Notes under the pieces: model-generated
The model's input: the letters and a program-made list of their open reading frames with translations, nothing else
What the model was told of the DNA's origin: nothing
Database searches by the model: none
Assembly (NCBI GenBank): GCA_021018815.1
Contig: JAITYX010000003.1
Span: 12,729,501 to 12,793,500 of the forward strand
Reading direction: 5' to 3'
Source: Talinum fruticosum
Lineage: Eukaryota > Streptophyta > Magnoliopsida > Caryophyllales > Talinaceae
DNA: 64,000 bases
Shown here: in pieces, positions 1 through 11,824 of the stretch
Position numbering within the stretch: the stretch's first letter is position 1
Layout of the letters: every line of letters starts with the position of its first letter
Made by a program: the position numbers and the translations under genes

Positions 1-587
1 ATTTCTCAAACTCTCTAGTGTATTCTTCTACACTCATATTACCTTGTTGAAGAGTATAGAGTTGGAGAAAGCTATCTTGGACATAAGTAGGTGGTAGAAA
101 ACGAGCTTTGAGCTTAGCTCTCATTTTCTCCCAACTTTTGATTTTAGGCTTTTTGTCCCTTACTCGTTTGTGCTTCAAATTTTCCCACCAAGTGGAAGCA
201 AAGCCTCTAAGCTTGAGTGCAACAAGCTTCACCTTCTTCTCGTTTGGTACCTCCTTGTAATCAAAAATTCTTTCCACGGTCCTCATCCAATCAAGGAACT
301 CATCCGGATGCAATCTCCCTTCAAATTCGGAATCTCAACTTTGAAGTCTTGGTAGTGTGATTTGGACCGCCTAGAACTTCTTCTTGATTGCCTTTCACTA
401 TCCGTGGAGGCAAAAGGATTGCTCTCCTCATCATCTTCATGTAGGCTAGGATTAGAGCGTATAGGAGGTGATTCACTCCTTAGCTGGTCACGCTTAGCCT
501 TCATGTCACGTCCTAGCTGCTTGCGAAGGTACTCATTCTCCTTCATTAACATTTCAAACCTCTCTTCCAAGTCATGCTTGCACTCAT
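1..587 (-). pseudogene. gag: gag fragment of a TRG (gag-only Ty3/gypsy) element, frameshifted
   Basis: This is the N-terminal half of a retrotransposon Gag (PF03732-type capsid), cut by the window edge. It matches the complete copy at 43773 onward: the coiled-coil start (LEERFEMLMKENEYLRKQL), the charged linker and the capsid start are all recognisable. The start codon is at 585-587 on the minus strand, just inside a PBS (674-684) and LTR (from 690). Two single-base losses relative to the intact copy break it: one a few codons after the start (around 565-575) and one near 330, where the capsid begins. It is therefore a pseudogene. The rest of the element lies left of the window. Confidence 0.85.
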
Positions 588-673
588 GGTCGGGAAGTTT
601 TTGTGGCTGGCTATTTTTTTTTTTATTTTTGATTTTTGTGGGAATGAACACAATCACCCTAGGTTCAGAATTT

Positions 674-684
674 GCTCTGATACA
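674..684 (-). other. Primer binding site, tRNA-iMet type
   Basis: Minus-strand TGTATCAGAGC lies 5 bases inside the LTR end at 690. It matches the iMet primer site of the complete copy (TGGTATCAGAGC at 43653) with one substitution. It orients the element on the minus strand. Confidence 0.8.
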
Positions 685-2156
685 AAAAATGATGTGTAGT
701 GGCGGAAGCAAAGAAAAGAAGAGAAAACCGCAAGAAGCACAACCGGCCGAATGCAGCCTGCGTGCGCAATCTTGGCAGATTGGGGAAATGGAGGGGCAAA
801 GGTTCTTGGATTTAGCTAAAAATTGGTGGGAAGGAAAGTAACAGATGAAGGTTGATTGTGGTAAAATTTGGGAAATTTTGGAGTTAGGGAAGACCTTGAT
901 CTGCACGCCTGAAATGAGCAACGACTGGACTGGATGTTCAGGCTGACACCTTCTGTTTGGATCAAGGGTGAAGGACGGAGGGTTTCTTGGATGGAGCTGA
1001 AAATTGGAGGAATGGTAGTAGATGGACTGGAAGGATTGTGGTTAAAATTTGGAGTGAAATTGCTGTAACGCCCCAAACCCGTAATCACCGGTTTTAGACT
1101 AAGCAAGCCGCTAGCCGATGATTAGCGCAGCGGAAAGTAGGTTAGGGGTATTACCGCCGCCCTTACCGGAGGAAAGGGCAAGGCTATATCTATATATATG
1201 ATTAACCTTGGTTACACTTGGTTTGCCACTAACAAAGAGTGTCTCGAGATAAGGCATAAACTAACTTGTACGAAGATTAAGCATAAGTATAGACTACGAT
1301 CTAATAAACTACGACAACGACACTTAACCCTTGATACCCTAACTAGGTTGTTGCTGCGAGCCTCTAAGTCCTTAACAGATCTTTGCTTCAAATCTTCCAC
1401 ATCTTTACCTAAAACAAAACAAGAAAACATTTTCAAAATGTGAGCCGAAGCTCATACGTTCACTATCATACGATAAAATAATGGTTATGAAGTAATTGAG
1501 TTGAGCGCATGCATTTCAATTCATTTGTAAATGAGGGAGAGTGAATCATGTAAAGCTGTTGCTAATTAATTATCTGAATGGATCCCTTTACGATCATCGG
1601 GTTTCCCTAAACGCATGTGCACACACCTGCACCGATCGGATAGTCCGGTTGAAGGCGGTTAACGATTACGGTGTTACCAACTCTGAATATTGGGCGTACC
1701 AAATAATGGCACTTGATGGGCGGGTCCATATTAATGATGGCAAATATTATTTGCAAGCAATTCTTCATTGTTGTTAATGACGGCCATATCCGGCCTTGAT
1801 TTGTAAATAAAACACCGAAGGGCACGATCAATGAACGTACCTTGCCGACGTTCCTCCTTCTTTTTCTTTCCGAGCGGAATCCGGATGAATGCACGACGCT
1901 GGCGCTGAATGACCTTAATTAAGGATATAAGAGTTTTATTAATAAACTGAATTTTTATTTCTTATTTATTAAATCACTTCAAATATATTCTGAAATGAAA
2001 ATTAACGAAGTACCTTTTTTAAAGGATACTAATGATATCTTTAGTATATACGATCTATTCATCTTATTCTATACCATGCATAAGTATATACATATATATC
2101 TATATGCATATATATATAAATCTTTAAAAAAAATATGGAGCCTTCTTCTAAATACA

Positions 2157-2160
<4 letters not shown>

Positions 2161-2201
<41 letters not shown>
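2161..2201. repeat. (TA)n microsatellite in the Tekay-like LTR
   Basis: Uninterrupted TA dinucleotide run, also present in the partner LTR at 9092-9136 with a slightly different length. Confidence 0.95.
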
Positions 2202-2206
<5 letters not shown>

Positions 2207-2879
2207 TTAACCTCAATAAACATAGTTTTCTCCTCTATAGTATTAACGTTAATTCTAACCTATAAGGTTTATTTATTCATTTCCTTTTATAAGATGCATA
2301 CATAAACATCTCGTATATATTAATGTCGAGATAGTATCTCTTTAATTGTTATTATTAGTTATTTTATTATGTAAATGTTTTTGTTTAATCTTCTATGCAC
2401 CTATTTTCCGACCCATTACTGTCCTAGTAGGCAAAAGAGATGCTCAATCCTAGCATGCTATTCCTATATTAATTCAGCTTTCACAATTTCCTCAAGTAGG
2501 TTAAATCCTTTCTAAAATTTCTGCTAATCTCACCATTAGGTCAAGTAATTAGCTAACTTAATCCAAAACATTTTCTAACTCAAATTATTAATGGTCTGTC
2601 TTTTATACGAAATTTGTCCACAAAAATTTGTCCACAATCTATCTGCGAGTATCGGTATGTCCAAACATCATCAACTTGTCATGAAATCTTCCCAAACTCC
2701 ATGACTCAACCACATACATATCATAATCCAATTTTAATCTCCAAAAAGAACAAGAAAACAACTGATTACAACATAAATACTTGAATTAAAGGAATTAACT
2801 CGAATCTGAAAATTGCTCTAAGGAATTAAATTAACGAACCGAATATGAAAATTTTACCCTAAACAATTAGATGGAGGAG

Positions 2880-3400
2880 GTTAATTAGGAGGGTTTATGG
2901 GCTGGTTGAAGGTTGGAGGACCGAGGATCGAAGGGTGGCTAAAGCGACGGTCGGTGGCAATGAGCGGCGGCGGCGACCTGCCGGAAGATGGCGGTGACCC
3001 AATCGACCGGAGGTCGGGCAGCCGAGGCCAAGGAGTCGCGAATCCGGGCCGAAACCGGCGCAAAACCGGTGGTATACTTGCGTTTGGTGGCTGGGCGGTG
3101 ACAAAGTTGTGGTCGAGGTAGAAGCGGACGGTAGCCGGCGGTGGTTGCGGGCGCCGGGCGGCGACCGAACGAGCGCTGCGGGGAGTGAAAGGGTTTGATT
3201 TCCGTGGGGTTGGGCGTTGGCGGTTGAGGTTTTTATGGCGATCGGTGGTGTTGATGGTGGCGTCGAACCAGGGGTGGCCGGAGCGAAGCTGCGGCGATGG
3301 CCGATTGGCGGTGGTGGTGGAACGAGGGCAGAGGCAGGGCGCCGGGCTAGGGAGAGAGAGGGAGAGGGAGAGAGAGCTATGAGTGTATCGGTAATTAGGT
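2880..3400. other. GC-rich, CGG-rich block inside the Tekay-like LTR
   Basis: A sharply GC-rich stretch in an AT-rich LTR. Short overlapping open frames exist on both strands (60-80 codons), rich in G/R on one strand and P/R/S on the other, ending in a GA-rich tract near 3350-3380. It is repeated in the partner LTR at 9812-10330, and a block of similar character lies at 50590-51020 in a related LTR. The frames shift between the two LTR copies, so I do not call it coding. It may be a transcribed leader or promoter-proximal part of the LTR. Confidence 0.6.
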
Positions 3401-3807
3401 TTAGGAAAAATGACAGCTTTTAGGTTTCCTTAGGATTTTATACCCCCTCTTGCTTTCTCTCTCACTAGGCCGACCGACTCCTCCTAATTCGGCCCAAATC
3501 CTTAGCAAGTTATCCCTTCATTTCAGCCCAATCTTAATCTCCTCCTTAAACTCTATCCTACTTCCTAATCCTCCAAGCTTACTATTATCTTGCTCAATAA
3601 ACTTATTCTAATCTAGAAATTTTATTTTTAATAATAGTAAGTTTACAAGAAAATTATATTAATTTTATTTATTTACGGATTTTTAGAACTCAAAATAAAT
3701 TAGCTAAATAATAATGTTAATTATCTTATGAGTCATTAAAATTTATAGAATATGCTCGTGTGTCGTCGTTGTCACCATCCGGTTCTCGCATTTTAAACAA
3801 CATTGAC

Positions 3808-3812
<5 letters not shown>

Positions 3813-3860
<48 letters not shown>
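3813..3860. repeat. (TA)n microsatellite in the Tekay-like LTR
   Basis: Second TA run of this LTR, near its 5' end in element orientation. The counterpart in the other LTR is 10748-10796. Confidence 0.95.
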
Positions 3861-3864
<4 letters not shown>

Positions 3865-3973
3865 TATATACACATGTATAATATGAAAATATTTGAAATT
3901 TTGAAATGCACGCGCTCATGCTATTCTTGAATGTATTTAAAGTTAATTATTTTCTTAGGGGCGGGGTGTTACA

Positions 3974-3985
3974 GTCTCCCCCTTA
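3974..3985 (-). other. Polypurine tract of the Tekay-like element
   Basis: Minus-strand AAGGGGGAGACT directly abuts the 3' LTR start TGTAACACCCC. This is the expected site for plus-strand priming. Confidence 0.85.
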
Positions 3986-4035
3986 GAATGAGTTTCGTCC
4001 TCGAAACTTGTAAGTGAAATGGTATAAATATTATC

Positions 4036-7000
4036 TTAGAATAAATGTTGGTACTGATTTCTCATATCTTCCTCGGTTTCCGAGTGGTTGCGATTGAAGT
4101 AAGATTTGGCCGTAACCTTGACCGGAGGAATAGTTTTAGTATGCAGCTGTTTAATCCTCCGATCTAGGATTTGGACCGGATATTCCTCATGTGTTAAGTT
4201 CGGCGATAGCCACTGGTTCAACCTCGTATGATGTGGCTTGGGTCGGATATGTACTTCCGAAGTTGAGATATATGAAAAACATCATGGATATTCTCCGGAT
4301 CGACTGGTAAGGATAATTTATAGTTCACGGGGTTTAACTTTCGAAGTATCTCATATGGCTCAATGTATCTAGGGTTTAACTTCCTCTTAATTCCAAATCT
4401 TTTGATTCCTTTGGTTGGGAACACTTGAGGAAAACTGTATCCCTTACTTGAAATTCTAGAGGTTTCCTTCGTCGATCCGTATAGCTCTTTTGTCTACTCC
4501 GAGCTTTTCCGATTCAGCTGTTATATTACTTTTACTTGTTTCGGTAGTTTCTTGTATCGACTCCGGTCCTATAGTGAACGTCTCATCTAAATCGCTTCGA
4601 TAAGGGGGTTATGCATTTTCTTCCATAAAGGGCTGCAAATGGAGCCATTTTCATTGTGGCTTGGTAGCTGTTGTTGTATGAAAATTAAATCGGAGCAAGA
4701 TACTCTTCCCATTTTCCTTAGAAATCAAGGATGCAAGCCCGTAACATATCTTCTAGGATTTGGTTAACCCTTTCAGTTTAACCATTTGTCTCTGGATGGT
4801 ATGAGCTATTAAAGTTCAACTTAGTCCCAAAATCTTGCTCGTAAGACTTCCCGCAATCGAGGTTGGAATCAAGTGCCTCTATCGGACACTCGTATCTTTG
4901 GGTATTTCATGAAGTCCGACAATCTCGTTTAAGTATACTTGAGTTAATTTGTCTATGGTCCAATTGTCACTAATTGGTATGAAGTATGCGGACTTTGTAA
5001 GATGATCAACTATCGTCGAAATGGCATTTTTCCTGGTGGCAGATTGAGGGAGTCCTACGATGAAATCCATTGGTATAAAATTCTATTTCCAGGTTGGAAT
5101 CTCTAAGGGCCTTAACTCGCCCATAGGTCATTGATATTCCGCCTTTACTCTTTGACATGTAAGACACCTATCCACATCTCGCAACTTCTCGTTTCATGTT
5201 GGGTCACCGGATATTCTTCTTTTGATCTACATACATTCTTGTTCCTCCAGGATGGACAACTTATAAAGTCGTATGAGCTTCATCTAAAATCTTCTTTTTA
5301 ATCTCTTCTTGGTCCAAGCACACACAAACGATTTTGGAATGTCAAAGTTCCATTCTCATGTAAAATGAATCCTGGGAATTTACCCTTTTTAATATTCCGC
5401 TTAATCCTCACCAACTTCTCATTTTTCCTCTGTCCTATTTTGATCTCATCGGCAATTGACGGTTTGACTTCTAAAAAGTTTAGCACCCCTTTGTCTCCTT
5501 GGTGCCGACTGATCTCAATTCCTACTCTGTGTAATCCCCGAATAAGGATTGGTTGGGTGATAATCAAGGTATTCACGTTATGTTGAGTTTTTCTACTTAA
5601 GGCGTCGACCACGACATTGGATTTACCTGGATGGTATTGAATCTCCCAGTCATAATCTTCTAACGGTTGCAACCATTTCCCTTGTCTCAAATTAAGCTCC
5701 TTTTGAGTGAACAAGTACTTCAAACTTTGGTGATCAGTATATACCTTACAAGATACCCCATATAAATAATGTCTCCAAATTTTCAAAGCAAACACGATCG
5801 CAGACCAACTCCAAATCATGAGTAGGGTAATTCCCTTCATATGGTTTTAATTGCTGAGAAGCATATGCTACCACTTTACCATTTTGCATCAATACACACC
5901 CTAACCTCGTTCTTCGAAGCATCACTATAGATAGTATACTCCTTACCTTCTTTAGGAAGGGTCAGATCGAGGCGATGAGTCGCTTGCCTTTCATGGATTG
6001 GAATCCTTTTTCACATTCAGTAGACCATTCAAATTTGGTGGTTTTCCTTAAGAGGTTAGTCATAGGCAAGGCCAATTTTGAAAAGCCTTGTACAAATCTC
6101 CGATAGTATGCAGCTAACCCTAGAAAACTTCTCACCTCGAGTGACATTAGTTGGTTTAGGTCATTCGGTAATCTGTTTGTATCTTGTGTGGGTCTCCCTT
6201 TATCCCCTCCCGAGATATCACATGACCTAAAAACGTCACTTCCTTTAACCAGAACTCACACTTTTGTAACTTGGCATATAACGGATGCTCCCTTAAGACT
6301 TGCAATACTATCCTTAAATGATAGACATGTTCTTCTTTATTCTTCGAGTACACCAATATATCATCAATGAAAACGACCACAAATTTGTCCGGATAAGGTC
6401 TAAAAACCCTATTCATCGGATCCATGAACTTGGCAGGTGCATTAGTTAACCCAAAAGGCATGACAACAAACTCATAATGGCCATACCGAGTTCGAAACGC
6501 AGTTTTGGGTATGTCGTCACTCCTTATCCTACGTTGATGGTATCCGGACCTTGAGTCTATTTTTAAAAATATTTCGGCACCTTGTGGTTGATCGAATAAA
6601 TCGTCAATCCGGGGTAGAGGATATTTATTCTTGATCGTAAGTTTATTCAACTCCTTATAATCAATGCGTAACCGCAAGGTGCCATCCTTTTTCTTCACAA
6701 GTAACACCGGTGCTTTCCAAGGTCAAGTACTTAATTGGATAGATCCTTTCTCCATAAATTCTTCCAATTGACCTTTCAATTCTTTCAACTCACTGGGGCC
6801 ATTCTATAGGATGCTTTTAGAAATTGGTCGAGCTTCGGATATAATTCTACTTCAAAATCTACTTCTTTCGAGGCGGTAATCCCGAAAGTTCCCGAGGGAA
6901 GCAAGCAGGGAATTCACTTATCACCGTAATATCCTCGAGTCTCACTTTTTCCTCTTTTAATAGTATAACACCAATAACCTTGATACTTTTTTCCCCAAAA

Positions 7001-7260
7001 GTCTCGTTGTATTTACCCAAAGATATCATGAAACATTTCCTTACATTCTTATTACGATATAGCCTATATTCTATCCTTAGCAACTCTCTATTATCGCCCT
7101 TTCATTTTCCGCAATAAATCCTTGGCATCCCAATTCGATAATCCTTTCTCTCTTCCCAACATTATCTCAAGGTCGATTAAATCAAACTGAATGAGGTTAG
7201 TGGTAAAATCTTCCCTAACCATTGTTATCAGAATTTCTTTACGAAGGTTCTATCATATTA
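4036..7260 (-). pseudogene. pol: Tekay-like pol remnant (PR linker, RT, RNase H, integrase, chromodomain-like tail)
   Basis: Minus-strand polyprotein broken over many frames. From N to C: protease relic 7100-7260, PR-RT linker 6859-7083 (SEFPACFPRELSGLPP), RT 6156-6707 with the catalytic box [15 protein letters not shown] connection 5962-6147 (VRSFLGLAAYYRRF) and RNase H 5298-5840 ([24 protein letters not shown]). Then come the integrase zinc finger near 5145-5198 (CLTCQRVKAEYQ), integrase core 4879-5070 (MDFIVGLP, DHLTKSAYFIP), integrase C-terminus 4218-4424 (DVFHISQLRKYI) and tail 4036-4221. Stops and frameshifts separate nearly every block, so no functional product is expected. The motif order and PBS place it in the chromoviruses; the exact clade is an inference. 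Confidence 0.9.
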
Positions 7261-7990
7261 CATGGTTCATGGATAATGGACACAAAATTTTTGATTTGGT
7301 TTGAGTTTTGGCCCTTCTTGGCATGCGGTTTCCATTGTGGTTTTGGTTTCCTCAATAATTCCATTTGGGGGTTTTCTAAGTTGTCCCATTCTTAAAACTC
7401 TTTTCCTTCAACTGAGAAGAGTAGAACTCAGCCCTAATTTTCTTCAAAATTTGGCCAAATGTAAACTCACTTCCTTAATATCTCCTATAATCATGTTTTA
7501 CTATATGTCTTGCCTTTCCTGCTAGATGTTATGTTCTTATAGTCACCTTTTTGGTCTTCAATAATTGCAACCTCTCTTCTATATTCCTAATCAATCTTCC
7601 CATCATATCCTTTGGGGTTCCTTTTGGCATTTTGGATTGCTTTCCTATATTGTTGGAGAATCCATAGGGGTAGATATGTCCCTTTGGATACGCTTTCCTT
7701 GGTATATATAGGGTTGATATTTATCTTTGAAATTTGGAGAGACAGGGAAGTTGAGTTTTGTCAACTTCCTATTGATAGGCATATGAAGGTTTATGGAGGT
7801 ATGGTCCTCCATTTGTTTAGGATTATCATCCTCATGTTGATTATTGTTTATAACTTTGAGATTTAATTGGGCATTATGAGTATTTCCCATTCCGTACTTC
7901 GTACAAACAATTAATACTAAGACACTTATACTTCCTATTCTAACTCAATCCTCATGGTTCCTATATGGCTCGCAGGAATCTCTTAAACCT
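7261..7990 (-). pseudogene. Gag relic / 5' leader of the Tekay-like element
   Basis: About 0.7 kb lies between the protease relic and the PBS, where a chromovirus normally has a Gag of more than 1 kb. Only short minus-strand open stretches remain (e.g. 7645-7890, hydrophilic, starting MGNTHNAQL). I see no capsid domain or zinc knuckle. A large gag deletion is the simplest reading. Confidence 0.5.
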
Positions 7991-7991
7991 A

Positions 7992-8003
7992 GGCTCGATA
8001 CCA
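7992..8003 (-). other. Primer binding site of the Tekay-like element
   Basis: Minus-strand TGGTATCGAGCC, four bases inside the 5' LTR, resembles the iMet primer site with a small change. It fixes 8008-10909 as the 5' LTR. Confidence 0.65.
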
Positions 8004-8007
8004 CATC

Positions 8008-9088
8008 CGTAACGCCCCAAACCCGTAATCACCGGTTTTAGACTAAGCAAGCCGCTAGCCGATGAGTAGGTTAGGGGTATTACCGCCGCCCTTACCAGAG
8101 GAAAGGGCAAGGCTATATCTATATATATGATTAACCTTGGTTACACTTGGTTTGCCACTAACAAAGAGTGTCTCGAGATAAGGCATAAACTAACTTGTAC
8201 GAAGATTAAGCATAAGTATAGACTACGATCTAATAAACTACGACAACGACACTTAACCCTTGATACCCTAACTAGGTTGTTGTCTGCGAGCCTCTAAGTC
8301 CTTAACAGATCTTTGCTTCAAATCTTCCACATCTTTACCTAAAACAAAACAAGAAAACATTTTCGAAATGTGAGCCGAAGCTCAATACGTTCACTATCAT
8401 ACAAGTAAAATAATGGTTATGAAGTAATTGAGTTGAGCGCATGCATTTCAATTCATTTGTAAATGAGGGAGAGTGAATCATGTAAAACTGTTGCTAATTA
8501 ATTATCTGAATGGATCCCTTTACGATCATCGGGTTTCCCTAAACGCATGTGCACACACCTGCACCGATCGGATAGTCCGGTTGAAGGCGGTTAACGATTA
8601 CGGTGTTACCAACCTGAATATTGGGCGTACCAAATAATGGCACTTGATGGGCGGGTCCATATTAATGATGGCAAATATTATTTGCAAGCAATTCTTCATT
8701 GTTGTTAATGACGGCCATATCCGGCCTTGATTTGTAAATAAAACACTCGAAGGGCACGATCAATGAACGTACCTTGCCGACGTTCCTCCTTCTTTTTCTT
8801 TCCGAGCGGAATCCGGATGAACGCACGACGCTGGCGCTGAATGACCTTAATTAAGGATATAAGAGTTTTATTAATAAACTGAATTTTTATTTCTTATTTA
8901 TTAAATCACTTCAAATATATTCTGAAATGAAAATTAACGAAGTACCTTTTTTAAAGGATACTAATGATATCTTTAGTATATACGATCTATTCATCTTATT
9001 CTATACCATGCATAAGTATATACATATATATCTATATGCATATATATATAAATCTTTAAAAAAAATATGGAGCCTTCTTCTAAATACA

Positions 9089-9140
<52 letters not shown>

Positions 9141-10741
9141 TTAACCTCAATAAACATAGTTTTCTCCTCTATAGTATTAACGTTAATTCTAACCTATAAG
9201 GTTTATTTATTCATTTCCTTTTATAAGATGCATACATAAACATCTGTATATATTAATGTCGAGATAGTATCTCTTTAATTGTTATTATTAGTTATTTTAT
9301 TATGTAAATGTTTTTGTTTAATCTTCTATGCACCTATTTTCCGACCCATTCCGTCCTAGTAGGCAAAAGAGATGCTCAATCCTAGCATGCTATTCCTATA
9401 TTAATTCAGCTTTCACAATTTCCTCAAGTAGGTTAAATCCTTTCTAAAATTTCTGCTAATCTCACCATTAGGTCAAGTAATTAGCTAACTTAATCCAAAA
9501 CATTTTCTAACTCAAATTATTAATGGTCTGTCTTTTATACGTAAATTTGTCCACAAAAATTTGTCCACAATCTATCTGCAGATATCGGTATGTCCAAACA
9601 TCATCAACTTGTCATGAAATCTTCCCAAACTCCATGACTCAACCACATACATATCATAATCCAATTTTAATCTCCAAAAAGAACAAGAAAACAACTTATT
9701 ACAACATAAATACTTGAATTAAAGGAATTAATCGAATCTGAAAATTGCTCTAAGGAATTAAATTAACGAATCGAATATGAAAATTTTACCCTAAACAATT
9801 AGATGGAGGAGGTTAATTAGGAGGGTTTATGGGCTGGTTGAAGGTTGGAGGACCGAGGATCGAAGGGTGGCTAAAGCGACGGTCGGTGGCAATGAGCGGC
9901 GGCGGCGACTGCCGGAAGATGGCGGTGACCCAATCGACCGGAGGTCGGGGCAGCCGAGGCCAAGGAGTCGTGAATCCGGGCCGAAACCGGCGCAAAACCG
10001 GTGGTATACTTGCGTTTGGTGGCTGGGCGGTGACAAAGTTGTGGTCGAGGTAGAAGCGGACGGTAGCCGGCGGTGGTTGTGGGCGCCGGGCGGCGACCGA
10101 ACAGAGCGCTGCAGGGAGTGAAAGGGTTTGATTTCCGTGGGGTTGGGCGTTGGCGGTTGAGGTTTTTATGGCGATCGGTGGTGTTGATGGTGGCGTCGAA
10201 CCGAGGGTGGCCGGAGCGAAGCTGCGGCGATGGCCGATTGGCGGTGGTGGTGGAACGAGGGCGAGAGGCAGGGCGCCGGCTAGGGAGAGAGAGGGAGAGG
10301 GAGAGAGAGCTATGAGTGTATCAGCAATTAGGTTTAGGAAAAATGACAGACTTTTAGGTTTCCTTAGGATTTTATACCCCTCTTCCTTTCTCTCTCACTA
10401 GGCCGACCGACTCCTCCTAATTCGGCCCAAATCCTTAGCAAGTTATCCCTTCATTTCAACCCAATCTTAATCTCCTCCTTAAACTCTATCCTACTTCCTA
10501 ATCCTCCAAGCTTACTATTATCTTGCTCAATAAACTTATTCTAATCTAGAAATTTTATTTTTAATAATAGTAAGTTTACAAGAAAATTATATTAATTTTA
10601 TTTATTTACGGATTTTTAGAACTCAAAATAAATTAGCTAAATAATAATGTTAATTATCTTATGAGTCATTAAAATTTATAGAATATGCTCGTGCGTCGTC
10701 GTTGTCACCATCCGGTTCCTCGCATTTTAAACAACATTGAC

Positions 10742-10800
<59 letters not shown>

Positions 10801-10909
10801 TATATACACATGTATAATATGAAAATATTTGAAATTTTGAAATGCACGCGCTCATGCTATTCTTGAATGTATTTAAAGTTAATTATTTTCTTAGGGGCGG
10901 GGTGTTACA
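8008..10909 (-). repeat. 5' LTR of the Tekay-like element
   Basis: 2902 bp. In element orientation it starts TGTAACACCCCGCCCC at 10909 and ends GTTACG at 8008, where the terminal CA has become CG. Microsatellites are at 9092-9136 and 10748-10796, and the GC-rich block is at 9812-10330. Differences from the 3' LTR in the first 900 bp are about eleven substitutions or small indels plus one 20-bp gap. Confidence 0.92.
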
Positions 10910-10958
10910 ATGGCTGGGTAGATTGTGAGATATGAGGCGGCAAAGTGAAGGGATAGAA

Positions 10959-11087
10959 CCTTGACTCGGGCTCGGATACAAGCAACACCACCGAGTGAAT
11001 CAAGGGGCGCTCCTAAGTGTTCCGAATACAAGCAACACCACCGGGACTCAAGAGACTCAAAGAACACCACCGTGATGCCAAGCACGG
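10959..11087 (-). other. Three-hairpin array in a TRG LTR
   Basis: Copy of the array described at 43101-43228, here on the minus strand. Stem 1 is CCGTG/CACGG, and two GGTGGTGTT-type loops follow. Confidence 0.7.
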
Positions 11088-11824
11088 ATACAGACTTTGA
11101 GGATTCAAAAACGAGCAATCCAACTCAAGAGTTTAAACTCAAATATATTCATCAAAGGTGTATTATAATGAAGCACATGAGCTGAATTTATAATGCCTTG
11201 CTTTGGCATTTACATAACCGAATGCAAGCTGAAAGCATAACAGAATTCAAGCTGAAAATAATGCAAAAACAAAATGCTAACTAACAATATTCCTTTCCCT
11301 CCCTCTAAGCCAAGCTAGGGTGAATTCTAGCCAAGTATTCCAAAATTGGGAACATGTGGCTATGGCTTGTTTTCCCCTTCTCCAAGCTCCTTGATTCTTG
11401 ATGCTTCTAGAATGCTTTTGTCATCATCTTCCTTTGTTGTCCACCATTCGGCTAAGGTCTCCCTTAGTAAATATGGACCGACCATAATAAGCACCAACTT
11501 ATTTATGTACCTTGAGCATAACATAGCAACATTTCCGGCCTTGACTAGAACAAACCTTCTTGCTTGACCATGGAGATTTTAGGTGGCTACTTTCACTAAC
11601 CTTCTCAACTAAATTGGTAATTACTTATTTATGAACAAAATCATAAGAACTTAATAATCCGGACTCATCATCCTCCGGGATCCATTAGCATCATGCGCTT
11701 GTTCTTTGAGCTTTTCCCCTTGGTCATAAAATAAGCAACCATTTTCGGTTGACCATTAAGCAAACAAAGCTTCTCAACATGAATATTATTCAGCTCAAAA
11801 CAGAAGGCTGCCCACTCTCCATCA

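Larger units (their letters stand above)
1064..3973 (-). repeat. 3' LTR of the Tekay-like element
   Basis: 2910 bp, near-identical to 8008-10909. In element orientation it starts TGTAACACCCCGCCCC and ends GGGGCGTTACA. It holds two AT microsatellites (2161-2201 and 3813-3860) and a GC-rich block (2880-3400). Relative to the other LTR it has about 20 extra bases near 1120-1140. Apart from these I see no gene in it. Confidence 0.92.
1064..10909 (-). mobile_element. Tekay-like Ty3/gypsy chromovirus, complete but defective
   Basis: A 9.85 kb LTR element bounded by TGTAAC...GTTACA and flanked by ATTGC (1059-1063) and ATGGC (10910-10914). This is a 5-bp target duplication with one mismatch, and removing the element restores the TRG LTR sequence. 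LTRs are about 2.9 kb each; the internal region is only 4.03 kb. Pol order (PR linker, RT, RNase H, integrase, C-terminal chromodomain-like tail) is that of chromoviruses, and the tail motif ETEEDMRNQYQHLF resembles the Del/Tekay group. Gag is almost gone and pol is broken in many places, yet the two LTRs differ by only about 1 percent plus a few indels over the stretch I compared. The element was therefore probably moved in trans. Confidence 0.9.
690..11824 (-). mobile_element. 5' LTR of the TRG element, split by a nested Tekay-like element
   Basis: LTR in two pieces, 690-1063 and 10910-11824. On the plus strand it reads TGATGTGTAGTGGCGGAAGC at the left and ends CACTCTCCATCA at 11824, the reverse complement of the TGATGG...ACATCA LTR at 42370. 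The pieces join at ATTGC/ATGGC, the target duplication of the Tekay-like insertion. Since gag and PBS follow at 1-684, this is a 5' LTR and not a solo LTR. Its hairpin array is at 10959-11087. Outside the right end the next five bases are CCAAG; the matching duplication would lie left of the window. Confidence 0.9.

Noticed and set aside
362..841. 159-codon plus-strand ORF
   Set aside because: Antisense of gag and LTR; crosses the PBS and LTR end.
2161..2201. TA arrays as an origin or CRISPR-like repeat
   Set aside because: Simple microsatellites inside LTRs.
3120..3390. Captured host gene exon in the Tekay LTR
   Set aside because: Frames differ between the two LTR copies through indels and no protein family is recognisable.
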